Below, piece after piece: positions 6,968 to 12,682 of a stretch of 12,682 nt of DNA. The notes beneath the pieces were generated by a model. It worked only from the letters and a program-made list of their open reading frames with translations, was not told the DNA's origin and searched no databases. Origin of the DNA: Lithacetigena sp037446255 [NCBI: Coprothermobacterota bacterium] (lineage in GTDB: Bacteria; Coprothermobacterota; HKB111); NCBI GenBank assembly GCA_037446255.1, contig JBBIIY010000004.1, positions 78,338 to 91,019 on the forward strand, read 5' to 3'. Positions within the stretch are counted from its first letter, which is position 1. The number at the start of each line of letters is the position of its first letter. The translations under genes were made by a program, and so were the position numbers.

Positions 6968-7714
6968 TTAATCTTCCCTCCACTTGGATTTTTTGTAGGA
7001 AATTAAAATAAATAGAATACAGCTGAGCATTAATATTGACCAATGAAGCAGTGAACCCTGTAAGTCCATAGGACCTAAACCAGCAAAACCCCTGATAATA
7101 CTGGCGGCATTGGAGGTTGGCACCAGCAAACCCAGAAAACTTAAAGAACCCAGCATTTCTTTGGGATAATAAACCGGTGGTAAAAACACAAAAACAATTC
7201 CAAATAAATTAGAGGTAGCACCTATGGTCATGGGGGTTGCCCTGGTCATATAGGTAGCAATGGTAAAACCAATAGCTGATATTGAAAGCCAGCACAATAG
7301 GATAGCGGACAGAACTGCAGGAAGAGAAAACAGGGAAATTTTCCCAGTAAATAACAGGTAAGATAGAAAAAGTAAAACTCCTGGAAAAGAAAAGAACAGG
7401 GAAGATAAAGCAACTCCAAAGGCATAAGACATAGGATTTATGGGCATAGCCACCATCATTTCCCTGAGTTTTATATACCTATCGTTGTAAATATCCTGAA
7501 GCATGGTATTTATTGCCATGAAGCCAAGAATAGATACCGAAGCTCCCGCAATGGTGTGGTAAAGCTTATCTCCTCCACCTCCTAAAACCAGGACAAAAAT
7601 AATTGGAACTATTCCAAAAAAACCTACTATTACCAACTGACTCAGAGGACTACTTTTAAAAGGAGGATAAAAATTCATCCATCCAATGATAAATATATCT
7701 CTAATTGTTTTCAT
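6968..7714 (-). CDS. ABC-2 type exporter permease
   Basis: Membrane subunit of an ABC exporter, partner of the ATPase encoded just upstream. The 248 residues give about six hydrophobic segments (roughly 26-45, 54-70, 98-122, 128-155, 167-182, 222-241), as in DrrB/NodJ-like ABC-2 permeases. A conserved FLPPVYYPKEML (177-188) precedes the last part, typical of this family. The ATG at 7714 overlaps the ATPase gene by 14 bp and its GGAGG lies inside the ATPase coding end 8 nt upstream, so translation is coupled. The substrate cannot be told from sequence; drugs, polysaccharides and peptides are all handled by relatives. Confidence 0.85.
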   Translation of the reverse strand: MKTIRDIFIIGWMNFYPPFKSSPLSQLVIVGFFGIVPIIFVLVLGGGGDKLYHTIAGASVSILGFMAINTMLQDIYNDRYIKLREMMVAMPINPMSYAFGVALSSLFFSFPGVLLFLSYLLFTGKISLFSLPAVLSAILLCWLSISAIGFTIATYMTRATPMTIGATSNLFGIVFVFLPPVYYPKEMLGSLSFLGLLVPTSNAASIIRGFAGLGPMDLQGSLLHWSILMLSCILFILISYKKSKWRED

Positions 7715-8594
7715 TTTCCCATCCTCCCAGCAATTTGATAAACACGTCTTCCAGATTTACCGGAGATATTTCAGCTTTATATCCCGAATGTAGAGCATCT
7801 TTTAGAACTACCAGAGCCTCTTCTTCATTTCTTGTATAATAAATGTTTTTGTCACCTAAGTTGACACTTTCCCTGCCAGGTATGGTGCCTTTAACTACTA
7901 CCCTATATTTTTCTGTAACCTGCCCTTTTATCAACTCCGGGGTTCCCTCTGTCACCTTATTACCCTTGTTTACAATACATATTCTATCGGAAACCATCTC
8001 CGCCTCTTCCATATTGTGGGTAGTTAATATTATGGTTTTGCCTAATTTAACCAATTCCCTGAGGGTTGACCAGACCTTTCGCCGGCTCACCGCATCCAGA
8101 CCGCTGGTGGGCTCATCCAGCATGAGAAAATCCACATCAGAAGCCAAAATGCCAGAAATAACCGCCCTCCTTCGTTCCCCACCAGAGAGAGTAAAACAGT
8201 ATCGCTTCCTTAAATCCCATAGTTCAACAGCTTTAAGGGCTTTTTCTGCATTTTCTCTGGCTTTATTTCTATCCATACCCCTTAAAAGAGGGAAAAAGTA
8301 GGCATAGTCAAAGGGAGTAAAAGAGCCGTAGGATATTACGTCCTGAGGGACAATACCAATAAGGTTCCTTACCAATTGAGGTTGTTTAACTACATCAAAA
8401 CCAAAAATATGAGCTTTCCCTCTTGTGGGAAGTAGTTGGGTGGCAATAATTCTTAAAAGGGTGGTCTTTCCAGCCCCATTAGGTCCTAGAATGGTGAAAA
8501 GCTCGCTCTTTTCTATCTGTAAACTTATATCATCAATAGCTTTAACTCCATTTTTATAAGTTTTTCCTATATTTTCCACACTTAAAGCTGTCAT
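7701..8594 (-). CDS. ABC-2 exporter ATP-binding protein
   Basis: Cytoplasmic ATPase that powers the permease encoded directly downstream. The 297 residues show Walker A GPNGAGKTT (37-45), Q-loop Gln84, signature LSGGE (136-140), Walker B ending in DE (160-161), D-loop SGLD (164-167) and switch His193. The last 80 residues end in NLEDVFIKLLGG, the C-terminal tail usual in drug-export ATPases of the CcmA/DrrA group. All catalytic residues are intact. The ATG at 8594 has GGAGG at 8599-8603 with 4-nt spacing. It is first in a two-gene operon under the promoter at 8645-8672. Confidence 0.92.
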   Translation of the reverse strand: MTALSVENIGKTYKNGVKAIDDISLQIEKSELFTILGPNGAGKTTLLRIIATQLLPTRGKAHIFGFDVVKQPQLVRNLIGIVPQDVISYGSFTPFDYAYFFPLLRGMDRNKARENAEKALKAVELWDLRKRYCFTLSGGERRRAVISGILASDVDFLMLDEPTSGLDAVSRRKVWSTLRELVKLGKTIILTTHNMEEAEMVSDRICIVNKGNKVTEGTPELIKGQVTEKYRVVVKGTIPGRESVNLGDKNIYYTRNEEEALVVLKDALHSGYKAEISPVNLEDVFIKLLGGWENENN

Positions 8595-8644
8595 TTAACC
8601 TCCAATTTTAATTTTTATACCATAGTATTAATATATTTAATATT

Positions 8645-8672
8645 ATTATACATATTATATATTATTTGTCAA
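8645..8672 (-). promoter_or_regulatory. Strong sigma-A-type promoter for the ABC-2 operon
   Basis: On the minus strand a perfect TTGACA (complement of 8667-8672) and a perfect TATAAT (complement of 8645-8650) are 16 bp apart. The expected start near 8638 leaves a leader of about 44 nt with GGAGG. This is the best consensus promoter in the window. Confidence 0.7.
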
Positions 8673-8706
8673 TACAATATTAATAATTATAAATATAAAT
8701 TATAAT
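8666..8706 (+). promoter_or_regulatory. Possible divergent promoter for the small frame at 8772
   Basis: TTGTCA (8666-8671) and TATAAA (8688-8693) are 16 bp apart, and a perfect TATAAT follows at 8701-8706. The -35 overlaps the opposing TTGACA, so the two promoters would share bases. In such AT-rich DNA -10-like strings are frequent, so the call is weak. Confidence 0.3.
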
Positions 8707-8771
8707 AATGAATTTTAATATTAAGGGTATAGGATTTTAAAATTAACCATAAGATATAAAAGGAGGAAAAA

Positions 8772-8909
8772 ATGAGATTGCTCGACTTCTTTCAGAAGTC
8801 CCGCGATGACCTTACAGGTAAGTTCATCACAGATGTTTTTAGTAGGGCTAAATATTTTATGTCCTCAGAACCACATCTTCCCGTTCAAGGATTTTTACCA
8901 CAATCATAA
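8772..8909 (+). CDS. Small SD-led reading frame, possible small protein or truncated gene
   Basis: A 45-codon frame starts at an ATG preceded by AGGAGG (8761-8766, 5-nt spacing), as good as any ribosome binding site in the window. It begins MRLLDFFQKSRDDLTGKF and runs to about residue 28 outside any other gene. The remaining 17 codons lie antisense over the 3' end of the NatB-like permease gene, whose own C-terminus looks complete. The first half reads like real coding sequence and the rest like overrun, which suggests the 5' end of a gene cut off by a deletion. A genuine small protein or leader peptide is the alternative. I recognise no family. Confidence 0.35.
   Translation: MRLLDFFQKSRDDLTGKFITDVFSRAKYFMSSEPHLPVQGFLPQS
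8784..8840. other. Tandem hairpins inside the small frame
   Basis: GACTTCT (8784-8790) and AGAAGTC (8794-8800) form a perfect 7-bp stem with a 3-nt loop. Next, GATGA-C-CTTAC (8805-8815) pairs with GTAAG-T-TCATC (8818-8828), ten pairs and one mismatch around a two-base centre. On the plus strand a third weak pairing CATC/GATG (8825-8835) is followed by TTTTT and would compete with the second. They could terminate the natAB-like transcript on the minus strand or form a leader structure on the plus strand. Confidence 0.4.
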
Positions 8910-10011
8910 TCCCCAGGGCAACAAGTATTAAATTAGAAATCATGGCAAAAAGCATATTGTTCCAGACTATTTCACTCATCATAGCATCTTTTAATACCGG
9001 GTAAACATTAATAAGCGGAATAAAATATGCCCATTTGGGAATGGTACCCATAATTCCCACGATATAAATGAATACAACCGGTAAAATCACTATCATGGGC
9101 AGGTATCCCAGGTATAGTTGAGCTTCACGAATATTACGGGAATAAATTGATATAGCAAACTGTAAAGCTCCAGAAGATAGAGAAAGTAATAAACCAGCTA
9201 TTAATATAATAAACATGGTAAGCGAAGTCAGAGAAAAAGATGTAGGCATTTGTTCTTCCATAACAAACAAAGGCTGTCCGTATTTAACTGTAAGAATCAT
9301 CACCACCAGCATCAATAATATAGAAACAAAGGATAGAACACTTACTGCCAGCCATTTTCCCAGAGCAACCTCCTTTCTATCTACCGGGGTTGCCAGAAGT
9401 GGCTCCAGGGTTCCTTTTTCCTTTTCACCTGCTCCAATATCGGAAAACAGGTACATATTTCCTGAAATACCTATGGAAAGAATCATCAACGGTATAAGTA
9501 AAGCGGCAAAATATGCTCCCATTTTACTGGGTTCAGCCACGCTTTCCTCTTTTATCTCAAACACTTTTACTATTGCCGGGTCAATATTCATATTTTGCAG
9601 ACGGCTTTCCACTATTTTTTCACTAAGCAAAAGTAGAGTGGTTTTAATCCTAAGCATGGCTGCGGATGAAGCGTTTTTAGTAGGATCAAAATATATGAAG
9701 GCCTTACCATCTTTGATAACCAGAGCGGAATGTATATTACCTTTTTCCACTTCTTTGTTGGTTTCCTCGGTATAGTCCAGTAAAACCAACTTATCCATTG
9801 AACTTAGAAACATTTTAATTTCCTGTGGTCCTTCATAAGCGAGCTTAATTTCTTGCTCTTTAGCTTTCTCGGTTTCTGTTTTCATTAAATAGAACTGCCC
9901 GAAAAGCATTAAAGGTATGAGAAGGGTTGGTAATATTATGGTCATAATAACAGTTCTTTTATCGCGAAAAGCTTCTTTCAGTTCTTTAAAGAAAATTAAA
10001 ATAGTTTTCAT
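8857..10011 (-). CDS. natB: NatB-like ABC-2 exporter permease
   Basis: Membrane subunit of a NatAB-type ABC exporter; the Bacillus NatAB relative extrudes Na+, and others export drugs or peptides. The 384 residues show a first TM at about 19-42, a large extracytoplasmic domain (about 43-163), then five or so further helices (about 164-188, 217-242, 262-287, 299-321, 352-374). The hallmark GEKEKGTLEPLLATPVDRKE (195-214) lies after TM2. The ATG at 10011 overlaps the ATPase stop as ATGA, so the pair is translationally coupled. The C-terminus ILEREDVVLRT looks like a normal family end, so the gene is complete. The small frame at 8772 overlaps its last 53 bp on the other strand. The symbol is by similarity; the substrate is unproven. 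Confidence 0.88.
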   Translation of the reverse strand: MKTILIFFKELKEAFRDKRTVIMTIILPTLLIPLMLFGQFYLMKTETEKAKEQEIKLAYEGPQEIKMFLSSMDKLVLLDYTEETNKEVEKGNIHSALVIKDGKAFIYFDPTKNASSAAMLRIKTTLLLLSEKIVESRLQNMNIDPAIVKVFEIKEESVAEPSKMGAYFAALLIPLMILSIGISGNMYLFSDIGAGEKEKGTLEPLLATPVDRKEVALGKWLAVSVLSFVSILLMLVVMILTVKYGQPLFVMEEQMPTSFSLTSLTMFIILIAGLLLSLSSGALQFAISIYSRNIREAQLYLGYLPMIVILPVVFIYIVGIMGTIPKWAYFIPLINVYPVLKDAMMSEIVWNNMLFAMISNLILVALGIMIVVKILEREDVVLRT

Positions 10012-10721
10012 TGTTTCACCGCCTTGATGAAGGCTTCTTCTAAATTAGAGGTTTGGTATTTAGCTTTTATTTCACCCGCTGTCCCTTCCTCTAAAAGTAA
10101 ACCCCTATCAATGATAACTATCTTATCGCACAGGGCTTCTACTTCCGACATAAGGTGAGTTGATATAACCACGGTTTTGTTCCTGTTTTTAAGAAAGTTC
10201 AGCGATTCTCTGACTTTACGAGCCGAAGTTACATCCAACCCTGCGGTGGGTTCATCAAGTAAAACAATCTGGGGGTCAGCAATTAAAGCCCTGACCAGAG
10301 CTATTTTTTGAGTCATTCCTTTGGAATATTGTCCAGCCTGCCTTTTAGCGTAATCCACCTCTAAAACCGAGAAATATTCTTCCATTCTTTTACGGGAAGT
10401 CCTTTCGTCTAGACCATATAAACCGGCAAAATAAAGGATGTTTTCTTCGCCGGTCAAACGCCTGTATAACCCGGCATTTTCATAAAGAATTCCCAACCTT
10501 TTACGGGCTTCTCCGGGATTTTTTATCACATCAACTCCATCAACTTTTACGGTCCCCGCAGTGGGTTTAATAATGGAAGATGTTATTCTTATAGTAGTGG
10601 TTTTTCCTGCTCCGTTGGGACCGAGTAAACCAAAAATAATTCCTGGTTGTATCTGGAAACTAATACCTTTAAGGGCTTCAACTTTCCCAAAGTTTTTTGT
10701 AAGATTTATAACCTCTATCAA
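10008..10721 (-). CDS. natA: NatA-like ABC exporter ATPase
   Basis: ATPase partner of the NatB-like permease. From the chosen start (237 residues): Walker A GPNGAGKTT (34-42), Walker B ending in DE (156-157), D-loop AGLD (160-163) and switch His189. Two marks set it in the NatA group: the ABC signature reads YSKGMTQK (132-139) instead of LSGGQ, and the Q-loop glutamine is replaced in LYENAGLYRRLT (79-90). Two in-frame TTG codons, at 10727 and 10721, could start it. The AAGGAG ends one base before the first but 7 nt before the second, so 10721 is the better start. It is first in a two-gene operon, divergent from pepF with about 100 bp between. Na+ export is known for NatAB; it is inferred here. 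Confidence 0.88.
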   Translation of the reverse strand: MIEVINLTKNFGKVEALKGISFQIQPGIIFGLLGPNGAGKTTTIRITSSIIKPTAGTVKVDGVDVIKNPGEARKRLGILYENAGLYRRLTGEENILYFAGLYGLDERTSRKRMEEYFSVLEVDYAKRQAGQYSKGMTQKIALVRALIADPQIVLLDEPTAGLDVTSARKVRESLNFLKNRNKTVVISTHLMSEVEALCDKIVIIDRGLLLEEGTAGEIKAKYQTSNLEEAFIKAVKQ

Positions 10722-10751
10722 TATCAATCTCCTTTTTTAAAATACAGGATA

Positions 10752-10757
10752 ATTATA
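10752..10757 (-). promoter_or_regulatory. -10 element for the natAB-like operon
   Basis: A perfect TATAAT on the minus strand inside GGGTATAATTATCC. No good -35 is found 16-18 bp upstream (GCATAA is the nearest). The expected start is near 10745, giving a leader of about 24 nt with AAGGAG. Confidence 0.4.
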
Positions 10758-10777
10758 CCCTTAAAAATTCAGGTTTA

Positions 10778-10786
10778 TGCTAAAAT
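10778..10786 (+). promoter_or_regulatory. Extended -10 promoter for pepF
   Basis: TGC followed by TAAAAT (10781-10786); no clear -35. The expected start near 10793 gives a leader of about 33 nt carrying GGGAGG (10813-10818), 7 nt from the pepF ATG. Confidence 0.4.
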
Positions 10787-10825
10787 TTTATCTGTACCAG
10801 ACTACAAGAATCGGGAGGAACTGTA

Positions 10826-12595
10826 ATGGAGCAAAGATGGAGTCTTGACGACTTATATACTTCCTTTGAAAGTGAAGAATTTAATAAAGACTATGAGTTA
10901 TTGCAGAGTAAGGTGGAAATCTATAAAAAATGGGCCGAAGAAAACCTGGTTTCCAAGGAGAGGGCGCAGGAGAAGATAGAGTTCTACCTCAATAACTACA
11001 ATGAAATGATGTCCCTCGTTATTAAGTTGGCTGCCTTTGCCCGACTCTCCTTAAGTGTGGAAGCCAGGAATATTAGGGCACTTCAGGTGGTGGAAGGGAT
11101 GGAGAAGGTTATGACAGAACTCACCCAGCCCAATGTTAGGTTCCAGAGGTGGCTTTCAGGTATAGAAAACATAGACGAGATAATCGCCTCCTCAGAAATC
11201 ATTATAGAGCACGAGTTTAATATCAAAGAAGCCATAGAAAACGCCAGGTATCTACTCAGTGAACAGGAAGAGGTGGTCATTTCCAAAATGAAGCAGACAG
11301 GCTCCAGCGCCTGGACCAAACTTCAGGAACTTTTAACCTCCACTTTGCTGGTAGATATTAATTTAAAAGGTGAAGATAAAAAACTTCCCCTCCCGGTGGT
11401 GAGAAACCTGGCTTATGACCCTGATCCAGAAGTTAGAAAAACTGCCTATTATGCTGAACTGAAGTCTTACGAGAAGATAGTAGATAGCTCGGCCGGTGCT
11501 TTAAATGGAATAAAGGGAGAGGTTATCAACATTTCCAGGATGAGGGGATATAAATCTCCCCTTCAGGTAACCCTGAGAAACTCCAGGATGGATGAAGAAA
11601 CCCTTAATGCACTCCTTCAGGCGATGGTAGAGTATCATCCTCATTTCCGAAGATACTTAAAAAAGAAAGCGGAGATTCTGGGACATAAAAACGGGCTTCC
11701 CTTCTATGACCTATTCGCTCCTATAGGAAAGATAAATATGCAGTTTTCCTATCAGGAGGCCCGGGATTTTATCGTCAGTAATTTTAGAAAGTTCAGTAAT
11801 AAACTGGCAGATTTTGCAGACCACGCTTTCAGAAACAGGTGGATAGATGCCGAGCCGAGAGAAGGCAAGAGAGGTGGTGCTTTCTGCTCTAATCTTCACC
11901 CCATAAAACAGAGTAGAATCCTTTCTAACTTTGACGGTAGTTTTGGAAATATGACTACCCTGGCTCATGAGCTGGGACATGGCTACCACGGGCAATGCCT
12001 TTTTGAACAAACTTTGATGAACTCTCGCTACCCCATGCCTATAGCAGAGACTGCTTCTATTTTCTGTGAAAACATAGTAGTAAATGCTGCTCTGGAAAAA
12101 GCTACCACGGAAGAAAAGTTAGCTATTATAGAAAACGACCTTCAGAGTTCTACTCAAACCATAGTGGATATTTACAGCAGATTCCTTTTTGAAGATGAGG
12201 TCTTTAAAAGACGGGAAAAAAGTTCTCTCCCCACTAAAGAGTTAAATGAGATAATGATTAACGCCCAGAAGGAAGTTTATGGGAATGGACTTGACCACGA
12301 TTTCCTGCATCCCTATATGTGGGCAAACAAACCTCACTACTACTATCCGGACAGTAACTACTACAACTTCCCCTACGCTTTCGGTGAGCTCTTCGTAAAA
12401 GGTCTTTATGCGCAGTATCTGAAACAGGATGAGGCTTTCATTAAAGAATATGACAGGCTTTTATCCATAACAGGAAAGCACAATCTGGTTGATGTAGCCA
12501 GGACAGCAGGAATTGACCTGCACTCCATAGACTTCTGGAGGAGTTCGCTCGCTCTTATAAAAGAAAGTATTGAAGAGTTCATATCGCTTGCATAA
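10826..12595 (+). CDS. pepF: Oligoendopeptidase F (M3B zinc metallopeptidase)
   Basis: Cytoplasmic zinc peptidase that cuts short peptides, used in peptide nutrition and turnover of imported or leader peptides. The 589 residues are the usual length for M3B PepF. The N-terminal part (1-200) is the helical PepF N domain, with the start WSLDDLYTSFES and NLAYDPDPEVRKTAYYAEL (194-212). The catalytic site is HELGH (381-385: two zinc His and the catalytic Glu382), with Glu408 in PIAETAS as the third ligand. The substrate-side segment NKPHYYYPDSNYYNFPYAFG (501-520) and KRGGAFCSN (348-356) are typical. There is no signal peptide. ATG 10826 has GGGAGG at 7-nt spacing. It is divergent from the natAB-like operon. 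No residue essential to catalysis is missing. Confidence 0.96.
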   Translation: MEQRWSLDDLYTSFESEEFNKDYELLQSKVEIYKKWAEENLVSKERAQEKIEFYLNNYNEMMSLVIKLAAFARLSLSVEARNIRALQVVEGMEKVMTELTQPNVRFQRWLSGIENIDEIIASSEIIIEHEFNIKEAIENARYLLSEQEEVVISKMKQTGSSAWTKLQELLTSTLLVDINLKGEDKKLPLPVVRNLAYDPDPEVRKTAYYAELKSYEKIVDSSAGALNGIKGEVINISRMRGYKSPLQVTLRNSRMDEETLNALLQAMVEYHPHFRRYLKKKAEILGHKNGLPFYDLFAPIGKINMQFSYQEARDFIVSNFRKFSNKLADFADHAFRNRWIDAEPREGKRGGAFCSNLHPIKQSRILSNFDGSFGNMTTLAHELGHGYHGQCLFEQTLMNSRYPMPIAETASIFCENIVVNAALEKATTEEKLAIIENDLQSSTQTIVDIYSRFLFEDEVFKRREKSSLPTKELNEIMINAQKEVYGNGLDHDFLHPYMWANKPHYYYPDSNYYNFPYAFGELFVKGLYAQYLKQDEAFIKEYDRLLSITGKHNLVDVARTAGIDLHSIDFWRSSLALIKESIEEFISLA

Positions 12596-12682
12596 AAAGC
12601 TATTAAATTTTTCACTGGTTTTCATGGCTGTTATTGTAACAGTGTTCCTGATTAATTTAAAAGGATATCTATTCATAAACCA
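12588..12682 (+). CDS. Partial N-terminus of a probable membrane or secreted protein (runs off the window)
   Basis: A frame open to the window end reads HKKLLNFSLVFMAVIVTVFL after a TTG at 12588, then NLKGYLFIN. A basic start followed by about 18 hydrophobic residues is the pattern of a signal peptide or membrane anchor. It overlaps the end of pepF by 8 bp; another in-frame TTG lies at 12570 and an ATG at 12624. Only a weak GAAGAG (12572-12577) serves as ribosome binding site, so the start is uncertain. The product cannot be named. Confidence 0.4.
   Translation, partial: MHKKLLNFSLVFMAVIVTVFLINLKGYLFIN
12628..12642. other. Short perfect hairpin after pepF
   Basis: CTGTTA and TAACAG flank a TTG loop, 33 bp beyond the pepF stop codon. 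No U-run follows, so it is not a clear terminator, and it lies inside the putative partial coding frame. Confidence 0.25.

Noticed and set aside
6960-7000. Terminator between the convergent AI-2E and ABC-2 permease genes
   Set aside because: TCCA/TGGA followed by six T is only a 4-bp stem with a 2-nt loop, too weak to call.
7843-8301. 152-codon open frame on the plus strand
   Set aside because: Antisense to the ABC-2 ATPase with intact Walker motifs; no ribosome binding site.
8640-8860. IS200/IS605-like element suggested by hairpins in AT-rich DNA
   Set aside because: No transposase, no matching hairpin at a second end and no target-site pattern were found.
9215-9775. 186-codon open frame on the plus strand
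   Set aside because: It lies wholly antisense to the NatB-like permease, which has clear family motifs; there is no ribosome binding site and the translation is low-complexity and unlike any family.
11711-12010. 99-codon open frame on the minus strand
   Set aside because: Antisense to the catalytic part of pepF; no ribosome binding site or recognisable domain.

Overview
This is an AT-rich bacterial chromosomal segment with tightly packed genes, most of them preceded by strong GGAGG-type ribosome binding sites. S-layer homology domains, NatAB-type and other ABC-2 exporters, an AI-2E-family permease and oligoendopeptidase F together suggest a low-GC Bacillota, probably an anaerobic clostridial lineage. 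That placement is inferred from gene content and base composition; no rRNA or other phylogenetic marker is present. I see no CRISPR array, tRNA, rRNA, phage gene or complete insertion sequence.

Layout. 1-1284: a six-TM voltage-gated-type K+ channel gene (+) with an unusual Cys/His tail, then a 385-bp non-coding stretch. 1285-3342: an SRAP (YedK/HMCES-type) abasic-site protein gene (+), apparently transcribed without a leader, then an MFS transporter gene (+). 3409-5718 (-): a large cell-surface protein joining SLH modules to a family-5 (oligopeptide/nickel type) solute-binding domain, convergent with the MFS gene. 5719-5871: a divergent promoter region with a perfect TTCCCC-T-GGGGAA dyad. 5872-6960 (+): an AI-2E-family permease whose real start appears to be a CTG codon. 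6968-8594 (-): an ABC-2 exporter (permease plus ATPase). 8595-8856: a very AT-rich divergent promoter region with a small SD-led reading frame. 8857-10721 (-): a NatAB-type exporter (NatB-like permease, NatA-like ATPase). 10826-12595 (+): oligoendopeptidase F, followed by the start of a probable membrane or secreted protein that runs off the window.

How the genes work together. The clearest functional units are the two ABC-2 exporter pairs, both on the minus strand and both translationally coupled by overlap. One is a NatAB-like pair and the other a generic ABC-2 pair, each with its own promoter. The SLH-anchored binding protein and PepF could belong to peptide scavenging, one capturing peptides at the envelope and the other cutting them in the cytoplasm. 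No oligopeptide permease lies between them, so this is only a suggestion.

A recurring regulatory feature is the extended -10 motif (TGN followed by TATAAT or TAAAAT), seen upstream of five genes. Two of these genes (K+ channel and SRAP) have essentially no 5' leader and no Shine-Dalgarno. I found no convincing new multi-gene system. The best leads are the SLH/solute-binding fusion without a permease, the Cys/His tail of the K+ channel, the small frame with two hairpins at 8772-8909, and the leaderless SRAP gene.
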